This document shows, one piece after another, positions 15,976 through 26,980 of a stretch of 64,000 bases of DNA. Source of the DNA: Bacteroidia bacterium. GTDB taxonomy: Bacteria > Bacteroidota > Bacteroidia > Flavobacteriales_D > Sanyastnellaceae. The stretch spans positions 62,001-126,000 of the forward strand of contig JAUICJ010000003.1 of the NCBI GenBank assembly GCA_030427925.1, in the 5' to 3' direction. The translations under genes and the position numbers were made by a program. The notes beneath the pieces are model-generated. The model made no database searches. It was given only the letters and a program-made list of their open reading frames with translations, and had not been told where the DNA came from. How positions within the stretch are numbered: the stretch's first letter is position 1; every line of letters begins with the position of its first letter.

Positions 15976-17967
15976 ATGAAATCATTGGCCCTCCTTTTTG
16001 CACTGGTGTTCGCCCTGCTCCTGCCGATGCATGGGGCGAGCCAAACCTATTTCCTCCAAGGAAGCGCCACGAACACGGGCCCAGATTGCTACCAGCTCAC
16101 CCCCGCCATCGGGACCCAAACCGGTGCCGTGTGGTATGCCGAGCCCCTCGACCTCACTCAACCGTTCAACATCGCCTTTGAAATCGGCCTGGGATCCCAA
16201 GACAGCAACGGCGCCGACGGCATCATGTTCGTGTTGCAGACCGACGGCACGAATGCGCTGGGCCAAAGCGGAGGCGGACTTGGCTTTCTCGGTTTCACCA
16301 CGGCGTTTGGCGTGGAATTCGACACGTGGCAAAACGGCAACTATGGGGACCCCGTGTACGACCACATCGGCTGCGTGAGCGACGGCAGCGTGGACCACAA
16401 CGCCGCCACCGCATTCGGCAGCCCGGTGCCCATGATCGCAGGCAACGGCAACGGCGAAGATGGCGCGAATCACATCGGCCAAATCCTCTGGGACCCCAAC
16501 ACCCAGCTCATTTCCGTCCTGTTCGACTGCGACTTGCGGCTGACGCAACAGGTCGACCTCATTGCCGATGTGTTCGGAGGATCAAGTGAAGTCTTTTGGG
16601 GCTTCACGGGATCAACGGGCGGATCGTTCAACGTCCAAACCGTTTGTCTCCAAGAAAACAGCCTGACCACCCCGCCGGAAATCACCTTGTGTCCGGGCGA
16701 CTCCATTCAACTCAATGTGGTCGGGTCCAACTCCGGCAGCTACCAGTGGTCGCCCCCCGCATTCCTATCGGATCCGACCATTTCCAACCCGTGGTGCACG
16801 CCGGCTGTGACGACCACGTATACGGTGTCCTACACGGGGTTGTGCGGGGACGCCATCACCACGGACTACACCGTCTTCGTTGAGCCGTTGACGTTGGATT
16901 TGGTTCCTCCTCCCCCCTACCAACTCGACTGCAACGCGCCGACAATCAACCTGCTGGTCAATTCCAACTTCCCCGGGGTCGATTACACGTGGAGCACGAC
17001 AGCGCCCGAGGGCTTCCTTGCTTCTGGTGGGGCCTCGGCGGTGGTGAATGCCCCCGGCACCGTCACGGTTTCAGGTTCCGCAGCGGGGGGCTTGTGCACG
17101 GCCGAGGAAAGCGTTGAGGTGCTCGCGGATTTTGAGGAGTTCACGGTGGAGCTCCTCAGCGATGAAAGCCAAATCGACTGCAACACCCCGACCCTCGATC
17201 TCATCGCCGCCCCTTCCGACCCAGCCGCCGAGCTCACTTGGTCTGCCTCCGGAGGGGCCGCATTCACCGGTTCAGGGGAGTTCTTAACCGTCACCTCGGC
17301 AGGCACGCTCACGTGCACGGTACTGAACCCCTTCAACGGGTGCACGACGACCGAAGCCTTCACCGCCACTTCCGATTTCACTCCCCCCGCGGTTGAAGCG
17401 GGCTGGACGGATACGCTGACGTGCAAAGAACCGACGGCGGTGGTGCAAGGGGCGAGCATCGGCCCAGTGGGCTACACACCGGCTTTCGCATGGACCTGGG
17501 AAGAAGGAGCCGGTGGCATGACCCAAGTGGACGGACTTTCACCGACGGCGCACACACCGGGATGGCATTACCTCGTGGTGGAATTGGAGGAAAACGGCTG
17601 TGCGGGGGTGGATTCTGTTTGGGTGTACCAAGACCCGGAAGCCGCCGTGGACGCGTCGAGCATCGCGCTGCCCAACGTCATGTCGCCCAACGCCGATGGC
17701 AAGAACGACACGTTCCGCCCTTTCCTCGCCGACGATCCCGAATTTGAGGTCCTTGGCATCATGGAGCGGTACACCCTCGAGGTCTTCAATCGCTGGGGGG
17801 ACGTGGTCTTCGTCAACACGGGCCTGCCCATTCGATGGGACGGAACGATGAATTCCGGAAGCGATTGCGCGGACGGCACGTACTATGTGCTGGTCGATTA
17901 CCGCATCACGTGCGGCGGGGTGCAAGAAGGTACACTGCGCACCGAGTTGAAGGTTTTGCGGCCATGA
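15976..17967 (+). CDS. Surface L-type lectin-domain protein with T9SS type B (CHU_C) end
   Basis: The 663-residue precursor has a signal peptide ending near HGASQ and a legume-lectin-like domain at about residues 22-215 (NGADGIMFVLQTDGTN, GVEFDTWQNGNYGD). Repeated Ig/PKD-like segments rich in Thr, Pro and paired Cys fill about 215-550. The last ~100 residues are a gliding-motility-associated C-terminal domain (LPNVMSPNADGKNDTFRPF, LEVFNRWGDVVF), which is the type B T9SS sorting signal. I infer a cell-surface carbohydrate-binding or adhesion role. The stop overlaps the following cytochrome gene as ATGA (17964-17967). Confidence 0.87.
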   Translation: MKSLALLFALVFALLLPMHGASQTYFLQGSATNTGPDCYQLTPAIGTQTGAVWYAEPLDLTQPFNIAFEIGLGSQDSNGADGIMFVLQTDGTNALGQSGGGLGFLGFTTAFGVEFDTWQNGNYGDPVYDHIGCVSDGSVDHNAATAFGSPVPMIAGNGNGEDGANHIGQILWDPNTQLISVLFDCDLRLTQQVDLIADVFGGSSEVFWGFTGSTGGSFNVQTVCLQENSLTTPPEITLCPGDSIQLNVVGSNSGSYQWSPPAFLSDPTISNPWCTPAVTTTYTVSYTGLCGDAITTDYTVFVEPLTLDLVPPPPYQLDCNAPTINLLVNSNFPGVDYTWSTTAPEGFLASGGASAVVNAPGTVTVSGSAAGGLCTAEESVEVLADFEEFTVELLSDESQIDCNTPTLDLIAAPSDPAAELTWSASGGAAFTGSGEFLTVTSAGTLTCTVLNPFNGCTTTEAFTATSDFTPPAVEAGWTDTLTCKEPTAVVQGASIGPVGYTPAFAWTWEEGAGGMTQVDGLSPTAHTPGWHYLVVELEENGCAGVDSVWVYQDPEAAVDASSIALPNVMSPNADGKNDTFRPFLADDPEFEVLGIMERYTLEVFNRWGDVVFVNTGLPIRWDGTMNSGSDCADGTYYVLVDYRITCGGVQEGTLRTELKVLRP

Positions 17968-19097
17968 ATTGGCGGACTTGGGCTGTACTCGGAATCGCCA
18001 GCATGACCGCTTGCAAAAAGCCGGTGCCCGAACCCGAGCCGCCCATCGTGGTGGACGTGTGGCCGGAACTCCCCGACCCTGCGTTTCCGTACAGCGAGGT
18101 GACCTTCCCTGAAACGTGGTTGAACGACCCGGCCATGAACCTGTTTCACGTAAACGACGCGAACAACCCCATCACAGACGCAGGAGCCACGCTCGGACGC
18201 GTGTTGTTTTATGACCCCCAGCTGTCCTCGAACATGCGGGTGTCGTGCGCCTCGTGCCACCGGCCAGAACACGGATTTGCTGACGGCGAGGCCGTTTCTT
18301 CCGGGGTTGAGGGGGGTGTAACGCACCGCAATTCGATGGCGCTCATCAACTTGGCCTACCAGCGAAGGCTGTTTTGGGATGCGCGCGAGGCGGAACTTGA
18401 AGCGCAAGTGCTGAAACCCATTGCCCATCCGGACGAAATGGGCATGGACCTCGCGGCGATCCCGGTCCGGCTCGAAGGGGTGCCTTACTACGGAGAATTG
18501 TTTGCCGAAGCGTTCGGGGATGAGGAGATTACCACGGATCGGGTGGCGTTGGCTTTGGCCCAATTCCTGCGAAGTTTGCAGACCACGAGTTCGCGCTACG
18601 ACGCGGGCCTTGAAACCGGATTCAGCAACTTTACGGCGCAAGAGCTTGAGGGGAAGTCGTTGTTTTTCAATGGAGAAACCCGATGCGCGCAATGCCACGG
18701 CACCTTGAACTTCTTCACCCCTTCGGAACTGATGGTGAATGGACTCGACGTGAACTATGGTGCGGCTGGCGATGGCGGGCTCTCTGAATTCACGGGCAAT
18801 CCCGCTCAAGATGGCCTGTTTCGGGTGGTTTCGCTTCGCAACATCGGCCTTACGGCTCCGTACATGCACGACGGCCGGTTTGCAACGCTTCGCGAAGTGG
18901 TGGATTTCTACGCCGATGGCATCCAACCGCACCCCAATTTGAATCACCGTCTTTCAGACACGGGCGTGGGGCCCAACGGTCAACCGCCGATGGCCATGCC
19001 CCTGAACAGCGCACAACGGGAAGCGCTGGTGGCGTTTCTGTTGACGCTTTCCGACACCACCGACTTTGTAAACTCCCCTTGGGGATCGCCGTTTTAA
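17964..19097 (+). CDS. Dihaem cytochrome c peroxidase (MauG/CCP family) lipoprotein
   Basis: The 377-residue precursor has a lipobox SMTAC (Cys17), so it is a lipoprotein. Two c-type haem sites are present: CASCH (95-99) and CAQCH (241-245). Family landmarks also include HGFADGEAVSSG, HRNSMALINLAYQRRLFWDAR, and RNIGLTAPYMHDGRFATLREVVDFY with the distal Met-His. Such enzymes reduce peroxides or, in the MauG branch, oxidise protein substrates. ATGA overlap with the lectin/CHU_C gene implies co-expression, and the peroxidase could act on a surface protein or ligand handled by the neighbouring receptor. That link is speculative. Confidence 0.92.
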   Translation: MNWRTWAVLGIASMTACKKPVPEPEPPIVVDVWPELPDPAFPYSEVTFPETWLNDPAMNLFHVNDANNPITDAGATLGRVLFYDPQLSSNMRVSCASCHRPEHGFADGEAVSSGVEGGVTHRNSMALINLAYQRRLFWDAREAELEAQVLKPIAHPDEMGMDLAAIPVRLEGVPYYGELFAEAFGDEEITTDRVALALAQFLRSLQTTSSRYDAGLETGFSNFTAQELEGKSLFFNGETRCAQCHGTLNFFTPSELMVNGLDVNYGAAGDGGLSEFTGNPAQDGLFRVVSLRNIGLTAPYMHDGRFATLREVVDFYADGIQPHPNLNHRLSDTGVGPNGQPPMAMPLNSAQREALVAFLLTLSDTTDFVNSPWGSPF

Positions 19098-19104
19098 GGC
19101 TTCG

Positions 19105-20004
19105 TCAGTTGCGAAAGCTGTCCCAATCTGCTGAAGAGATGATGGGGATTTGGAAGTCCTGACAACGCGCGTACTTCGCGGGCCCCATGAACTCACCCGC
19201 CACCACAAAGGCGGTTCGGGCGTTCAAGGTGGTGGAGGGGCGCAGGCCCATGGCTCGGGCTTCGATGCGAATCCGGTGCTTATCCGCCTCGGAAAGGCCC
19301 GAGAGGACCAAGCGATCCCCGCGCCGAGCTCCTTCAAAGACTTTGGGCGATTCCCATCGCGTCAGTTCCACACCAAACACGCGGGCTGCACTGGATTCAC
19401 TGGGAGCGCTGGGCAGTTCAGGCGCTTCCAAGTGCAACGCGGTAGGACGCCATGCCGCTGCCTGCTTCAGTTCAGCAAGGGACTGCGCTCCCGTTCGGTG
19501 GGCCGCCGCGAGGACGACTTCGCCGCAAGCACGCGCATCGCTCTCCGGATCGTGGTGGTCCAAATCCAAGTTCAACAGGGCCGCCATGCGCCGCAATCCG
19601 TGGGCCGTTTGACTGGGCCAGACGCGTTTTGCGAGTTGAAGGGAACAGAAGAGCTCGCTCCCCGTCGGTGGGGCCAAGCCGTGATGGGCAAGTGCGCTTC
19701 CGAGGTAAATCGCTTCGGCGGACGGTGCGTTGTGGGCAATCAGGGTTTGGCCTGCAAGGCGCGGACTGAGCGCTGACCAAATCTCCGCAAACGACGGCGC
19801 CTCCATCGCTTGCTCCAAGCGATACGGGAGGTTCAAATACTGCCACGTCCCCCACTCCGGGTGAATCGGTCGGACGAGCGACTTGAACGAATCGACCGCG
19901 ACCCCCTGCTCGAACCACACCACCCCCACCTCGCACACGTTGCCCGGCACGCTCGACGCCCACTCCAAATCAATGCCCACAAAACTTCCGAACCCCTTCA
20001 TCAT
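19105..20004 (-). CDS. DEDDh exonuclease-like domain fused to a BRCT domain
   Basis: Residues 8-170 resemble the DnaQ-type 3'-5' exonuclease fold. Exo I is DLE (Asp12, Glu14), Exo III is HDPESD (His151, Asp156), and an HNA segment stands at 91-93. The usual Exo II HNAxFD reads HNAPSA here, so the metal-binding Asp is Ala96. Residues 225-298 form a BRCT-like domain (GDRLVLSGLSEADKHRIRIEARAMGL, TAFVVAGEFMGPAKYARCQDFQIPII), expected to bind phosphoprotein or DNA ends. Length 299. It sits tail-to-tail with the peroxidase and shares a strand with ligA 30 bp upstream. Catalytic activity is uncertain. Confidence 0.75.
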   Translation of the reverse strand: MMKGFGSFVGIDLEWASSVPGNVCEVGVVWFEQGVAVDSFKSLVRPIHPEWGTWQYLNLPYRLEQAMEAPSFAEIWSALSPRLAGQTLIAHNAPSAEAIYLGSALAHHGLAPPTGSELFCSLQLAKRVWPSQTAHGLRRMAALLNLDLDHHDPESDARACGEVVLAAAHRTGAQSLAELKQAAAWRPTALHLEAPELPSAPSESSAARVFGVELTRWESPKVFEGARRGDRLVLSGLSEADKHRIRIEARAMGLRPSTTLNARTAFVVAGEFMGPAKYARCQDFQIPIISSADWDSFRN

Positions 20005-20012
20005 CAGGGGCT

Positions 20013-20020
20013 TGAAATTA
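20013..20020 (-). promoter_or_regulatory. -7-like box before the exonuclease-BRCT gene
   Basis: TAATTTCA on the minus strand ends 8 nt before ATG 20004. It lies in the short gap after the ligA stop. Confidence 0.3.
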
Positions 20021-20034
20021 CAAAAAATCCCGCA

Positions 20035-22587
<2,553 letters not shown>

Positions 22588-22642
22588 TTAACTTGCGGGG
22601 TGGTGAGGGCTTGAATTCCGCACCGTGAACGCCTTCAAATTC

Positions 22643-24262
22643 ATGACCCGATTTCCTTTGTCCGCGATGGCAGTTGGCCTGATGTTCCTCACCAGCTGCT
22701 CTTTTTACAACGTCACCACGCAGGTCGAAGTGCTTTCAGCTCCGGGTCAAGACAGCGTCGAAGTTTCCCTCGAAGTGCGCGGTTGGGATGAGACCGAGTC
22801 GTTCGAATTCCTCGGCTACGACTGGGTTGACATCGGGCTGGACAACTACGTGGAAGGTCACATCCTTCGAGCGGAGCGTCCCGGCTATTATCCGGATAAC
22901 CTGCCCGTGTTCCGCGAACGGAGCAACCGGTGGAAAGGCGTGGATTTGGGCTTGGGGCTGGTGTTCACGCGGCCGTTGGTGGAGCATGGGGACGAACCGT
23001 GGGCCGCGCGGCAGTGGACCCAAGCGATCTCACTGGGATACAACGTGTTGGGGTTTGCACTGTCCCCGTGGCGGGTGTACGACAAATCCTTCACCTTGCC
23101 GAAATTGGAGCCGCTCCCTGAAGCGGACGACGCAGCGCCGCCCGTGTGGATCGAAGGGGTGCACATTGACATCGCCCCGGGAAAGCACGTGACGGAGCAT
23201 TACCGAAACCGCAATGCGTACTATGCGAATCGTTTGGCCTTCACCTTCAGCAACGAGGAGGCCTTCGAAATGCCGTACACGAACCTGGATGAAGACGCGC
23301 TGGAACGCCTCTGGGAACAAGGATATCAGGGGCCCAACGGCGGAAGCCTGTTCACGATGGAAGACGAAATGGTCCTCGAGGCGGCCATCGTGGGCGTACA
23401 AGAGCGGCAAATCGGGAACCTCGCGCAGTACACGGTGCATTCGCAGTGGTGGGTTTACAATCCATACGGCCTAGCGAGTGACACGGTGGAATACTTCACG
23501 CGCACGCCTTGGGGATTCGCTTCGGGAGTTGAGAGCCCGTTCGATCGGCAGGCGCTGGCGGATGCGGTGGTCAAGGTGTGCTTTGACGCGGCGGAAAACC
23601 CGAAGCTGCGGCAAGACGCCACCCGCAAAGACACGTTGGAAGCGCAGTGGAAGGCGGACTGGGAGCCCATCGTCATCGATGCGGTTAGCGCGCCATCCGG
23701 CAAGCTAGCGAGTGCCTTGTCGTCTGTGGTGACCATTGAAGACGAAACGGGGCATGGAAGCGGGTGTGTGCTGTCGAGCGACGGGTTCATCTTGACGAAT
23801 CACCACGTGGTGTTGGATACGCAATTGGTGCACACGGTGCACTTTCACGATGGGACGAGCTTGGAAGCGAAGATCGTGCGGTACCACCCGTTGTACGATT
23901 TGGCCTTGTTGAAGGTGGATACGACAGGGCTCGTTCCGTTTCAAACGGATTTGCGGCTCGAAACGGTCGAAATCGGGGACGATGTGTTCGCGATGGGCAC
24001 GCCTTACGACGTGGATTTGGGCGCATCCGTTACGCGGGGCATCGTGAGCGCCATCCGCAAGGACGGCAAACGAAACCTCATCCAAACCGATGTGAGCATT
24101 TCCCCGGGAAACAGCGGAGGGGCACTGGTGCGCGGAGACGGGACCCTCATCGGAGTGGTCAATGAAAAGATCATGGAGCTCGGGGTGGAAGGCATCGGAT
24201 TCGCCATTCCATTGCACTTCATCGAAGACGCGCTGATGGTGCGTTATCGGGAGGGACGCTGA
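22643..24262 (+). CDS. Lipoprotein with unknown N-terminal region and trypsin-like (DegP-type) protease domain
   Basis: The 539-residue precursor has a lipobox LMFLTSC (Cys19). Residues 20-350 match nothing I recognise; the stretch is rich in Trp and Tyr with beta propensity (ESFEFLGYDWVDIGLDNYV). Residues 355-530 form an S1C serine protease with His388 in TNHHVV, Asp419 in YDLALLK and Ser491 in SPGNSGGALV. No PDZ domain follows, unlike DegP. A GTG 18 bp upstream (22625) is an alternative start; ATG 22643 gives the more typical short signal peptide. A -7-like TAACTTGC lies at 22589-22596. Its last 19 bp overlap the convergent prmC gene. Confidence 0.85.
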   Translation: MTRFPLSAMAVGLMFLTSCSFYNVTTQVEVLSAPGQDSVEVSLEVRGWDETESFEFLGYDWVDIGLDNYVEGHILRAERPGYYPDNLPVFRERSNRWKGVDLGLGLVFTRPLVEHGDEPWAARQWTQAISLGYNVLGFALSPWRVYDKSFTLPKLEPLPEADDAAPPVWIEGVHIDIAPGKHVTEHYRNRNAYYANRLAFTFSNEEAFEMPYTNLDEDALERLWEQGYQGPNGGSLFTMEDEMVLEAAIVGVQERQIGNLAQYTVHSQWWVYNPYGLASDTVEYFTRTPWGFASGVESPFDRQALADAVVKVCFDAAENPKLRQDATRKDTLEAQWKADWEPIVIDAVSAPSGKLASALSSVVTIEDETGHGSGCVLSSDGFILTNHHVVLDTQLVHTVHFHDGTSLEAKIVRYHPLYDLALLKVDTTGLVPFQTDLRLETVEIGDDVFAMGTPYDVDLGASVTRGIVSAIRKDGKRNLIQTDVSISPGNSGGALVRGDGTLIGVVNEKIMELGVEGIGFAIPLHFIEDALMVRYREGR

Positions 24263-25119
24263 GCGGTGACCATGCGGGGTTTGGCCTGCAGATCGCGGTG
24301 GATGGTGGGGTTGAGCCAACCGGTGAACAACGCAGCGACGTCATCGGCAAATGCTTCATGGACTTCGAACGCGAGCAGTCCGCCGGGACGCAAGGCCCCG
24401 CCCGCATCGCACTGCTCGATGAGCGTGCGGTAATGCACCAAAGGCGTCTCATCGGGGACGAACAGCGCCTCATGCGGGTCGTGGTCCACCACAACGGGCT
24501 CCATGAGGCGGAGCTCGGATTGGGGAATGTAAGGCGGGTTGCTGACCACCGCATCGAACGGTGGCACCGCCAAGGCCGCTAAATCCTCAAACCGAGCGCA
24601 TTTCCACGTAACCGGCAGCCCCAGTTGGTCGCCGTTTTCCTGGGCCAAAGACAGCGCCTCCGAAGAGGCATCCAGCCCCACCACCTCCGCGGCTCCCCAC
24701 CCGGCCTTCAACGCGAGGGCCAAGCAACCCGAACCCGTCCCCGCATCGCACACCCGGTTCGCCCCGTGCTCGCGCAACCAGTCCAACACCCAAGCAGCGA
24801 GTTCTTCCGTTTCAGGGCGTGGGATCAGCGCCCGTTCGTCCGTCTTCAACTCCAAGCCGTGAAACACCGTCCATCCCAGCACATGCTGCACCGGCCTTCC
24901 CTCTGAACAGGCCTTGCCGCACGCTGCCAATCGGTTCAATTCGGACTCGGAATACAGGTGCCCCATGAGCCGCAGACCGCGGTCTTTTCCCGTCACGTGG
25001 TGCAAAAGCAACCGAACCGTGCTAGCGGCCTCCTCCCCGCCGATCCAATCCTCCAACCAGCGTTGAACCGAGCGCTCATCGTTCTTTGCAGGCCAGGGCC
25101 CCGTGTGCCGCCCGATCAT
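24244..25119 (-). CDS. prmC: Release factor glutamine methyltransferase PrmC (HemK)
   Basis: PrmC methylates the Gln of the GGQ motif in RF1 and RF2. The 291-residue protein has the N-terminal helical release-factor-binding domain (about 1-85), a SAM-binding fold with DAGTGSGCLALALK, and the signature NPPYIP for the amide-binding site. It is the last gene of a minus-strand operon behind the amylase-family gene and mgsA, starting 4 bp after the mgsA stop. Its 3' end overlaps the convergent protease-lipoprotein gene by 19 bp. Confidence 0.95.
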   Translation of the reverse strand: MIGRHTGPWPAKNDERSVQRWLEDWIGGEEAASTVRLLLHHVTGKDRGLRLMGHLYSESELNRLAACGKACSEGRPVQHVLGWTVFHGLELKTDERALIPRPETEELAAWVLDWLREHGANRVCDAGTGSGCLALALKAGWGAAEVVGLDASSEALSLAQENGDQLGLPVTWKCARFEDLAALAVPPFDAVVSNPPYIPQSELRLMEPVVVDHDPHEALFVPDETPLVHYRTLIEQCDAGGALRPGGLLAFEVHEAFADDVAALFTGWLNPTIHRDLQAKPRMVTAQRPSR

Positions 25120-25123
25120 GGCT

Positions 25124-25498
25124 TCAGAATCCGCCGATCAACAAATGAGCCGTCGCTGCGTTCGTGGCCAGCGGAATGTTGTGCACATCGCATTGGCGAA
25201 GCAACATGTTGATGTCCGGCTCGTGTGGATGCTTGCCCATGGGGTCCCGGAAGAAAATGACCGCGTGGACTTGGCCTTCCGTGATGCGCGCCGCAATTTG
25301 GGCATCGCCTCCGAGGGGACCGGACGCGAGGCACTCCACTTCCAAATCGATGGATTGCAAGCGCCCCCCGGTGGTCCCGGTTCCGATGAGCTTGAAGCGC
25401 TCGAAAAAGGACCGATTCGCCCCGGCAAAGTCCACCAAGGCTTGCTTTCGGCCGTCGTGCGCAATGAGCGCGATGCACCGTCGTTCGTCTCCCATCAT
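25124..25498 (-). CDS. mgsA: Methylglyoxal synthase
   Basis: The enzyme converts dihydroxyacetone phosphate to methylglyoxal, a bypass of lower glycolysis that relieves sugar-phosphate build-up. The 124-residue protein carries IALIAHDGRKQALVDF, the phosphate-binding GTGTTGGRL, SGPLGGDAQI with the catalytic Asp, FFRDPMGKHPHEPDI and NIPLATNAATAHLLI. I place the start at 25498, giving an ATGA overlap with the GH13 gene; an in-frame ATG at 25510 would add four residues. The position between a sugar-hydrolase gene and prmC suggests joint expression with carbohydrate uptake or turnover. Confidence 0.93.
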   Translation of the reverse strand: MMGDERRCIALIAHDGRKQALVDFAGANRSFFERFKLIGTGTTGGRLQSIDLEVECLASGPLGGDAQIAARITEGQVHAVIFFRDPMGKHPHEPDINMLLRQCDVHNIPLATNAATAHLLIGGF

Positions 25499-26931
25499 TT
25501 CCGCGTCCAAATCGCGTAGCCGCGCGGAGACAGCGTTACCGTTCCGTCCTCGTTCGATGCGGCAGCACCGGCATACAAGGACAGGGCGTCAACGGGCAGA
25601 GCCACCGCTTGTGGCACTCCACTCAAATTCGCAGCCACCACCACTTCGCTGCCCTCCTGTGCCCTTCGGTAGGCAAAGACCTGCTCGTCCGCCTCCGTCG
25701 CCAACAGTTCCGGCCACGCACCATCCGCACCATTCCAAAGCGCAGATTCCGACTCCTTCAATGCATTCAACTGCGTGAACAGCGGCGACCACGCGTAGTC
25801 CTTCCAATTCACGGTGTCCTTTTCAAAAAACCGCAGGCGCTTGTCGTTCGGGGCTTCTTGGCCCGAATAAATGAGGGGCATGCCAAACAACGTGCTGGCC
25901 ACCACCGTCATCGCCTCCGCGTTCTCCCCGTGGCGCTCCTCCACCGTGCCTTTCCACGCGTTCTCATCGTGGTTGGTCACAAAGAACATGCGGTAGGCCT
26001 CCCGCGGATAACGTTCCTCTTCGCGCTTCATGAACGCCCGGAGGCTGTCCAACGGCCACTCGCCCCCACCCACTTGGTCCATCACGTGCATGCCTTCCCA
26101 AACATAGCTCATGTCAAATGCCCGCTCGTGGTGCTCCGGTTTGTCCGCCTCCGCGAGCATGAACACATCCCGCTTCACCTCCTCCATGGCCAACCTCACC
26201 TGAGTCCAAAACTCGGTCGGCACCTTTTCCGCCACATCGCAGCGGTACCCGTCAATGTCCGCCTCCACAATCCAATACAACATGGCATCCTCCATCGCCG
26301 CGTACAATCCATTCTCCTTTCCGTTCTCCCAATCCAATTGGGTGACATCCCACCAATCCGTTCCAATCGGAGGCTGCAACTCCCCCAAGGAATCTAGGAG
26401 AAAAAACTCCCGGTGTTCCTCCGTCCACTTGCTGTCGAATGCCGTGTGGTTGGCCACCCAATCGAGGATGACTTTCATGCCCAACTCGTGCGCTCGGTTG
26501 ACGAGGGACTTGAAATCCTCCAACGTTCCAAACTCGGGATTCACGCCCTTGTAGTCCTTCGCGCTGTAGGGTGAGCCGAGGCTCCCACTTCCGGGCTCCG
26601 CGATGTAGTTGTTCGCGTTTTCTCCCCCTTTCCGATTCTGCTCCCCGATGGGATGAATCGGCATCAACCACAAGATGTCCGAACCGAGTGCTTGAATGCG
26701 CGGCAAGTCCGCCTCCAAGGCCTTGAAGGTGCCTTCGGGGGTGTGCTGGCGGATGTTGACTTCGTAAATGGAAGCGGATCGCGCCCATTCCGGATGCACC
26801 AGCACCTCGGGATCAATGGCCGTTCCTTCCGAAACGCGAGCCACCGAAGTGGCCTGCTTCACCGCGGCCTCACCGCAGCCTGTAGCAATCGCGAATCCTG
26901 CAGCGATCACCCAAAACATTCCTTTTTGCAT
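25495..26931 (-). CDS. GH13 alpha-amylase-family lipoprotein
   Basis: A lipobox (IATGC, Cys19) makes this 478-residue enzyme an envelope lipoprotein. The GH13 barrel starts with SIYEVNIRQHTPEGTFKALE. All catalytic residues are visible: nucleophile Asp232 in DGYRCDVAE, acid/base Glu261 in FMLAEADK, and the transition-state Asp322 in TNHDEN. DWVANHTAFDS is conserved region I. A short C-terminal beta domain follows (about 400-478). The substrate is probably an alpha-glucan; the exact linkage cannot be read from sequence. Its stop overlaps the mgsA start. Confidence 0.92.
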   Translation of the reverse strand: MQKGMFWVIAAGFAIATGCGEAAVKQATSVARVSEGTAIDPEVLVHPEWARSASIYEVNIRQHTPEGTFKALEADLPRIQALGSDILWLMPIHPIGEQNRKGGENANNYIAEPGSGSLGSPYSAKDYKGVNPEFGTLEDFKSLVNRAHELGMKVILDWVANHTAFDSKWTEEHREFFLLDSLGELQPPIGTDWWDVTQLDWENGKENGLYAAMEDAMLYWIVEADIDGYRCDVAEKVPTEFWTQVRLAMEEVKRDVFMLAEADKPEHHERAFDMSYVWEGMHVMDQVGGGEWPLDSLRAFMKREEERYPREAYRMFFVTNHDENAWKGTVEERHGENAEAMTVVASTLFGMPLIYSGQEAPNDKRLRFFEKDTVNWKDYAWSPLFTQLNALKESESALWNGADGAWPELLATEADEQVFAYRRAQEGSEVVVAANLSGVPQAVALPVDALSLYAGAAASNEDGTVTLSPRGYAIWTRK

Positions 26932-26935
26932 GCCG

Positions 26936-26943
26936 CGAAGTTA
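26936..26943 (-). promoter_or_regulatory. -7-like box abutting the GH13 gene
   Basis: TAACTTCG on the minus strand ends 4 nt before ATG 26931. Upstream (26961-26975) lies a 5-bp hairpin, GTGTC/GACAC with loop GAAAT, just after the parC stop. It has no T-tract in the direction of transcription, so I do not call a terminator. Confidence 0.38.
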
Positions 26944-26980
26944 GCTGATTTTTTTAATAAGTGTCGAAATGACACCAACC

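Noticed and set aside
26961-26975. Hairpin GTGTC/GACAC as terminator for parC
   Set aside because: The stem is only 5 bp and is followed in the direction of transcription by an A-rich rather than T-rich stretch.
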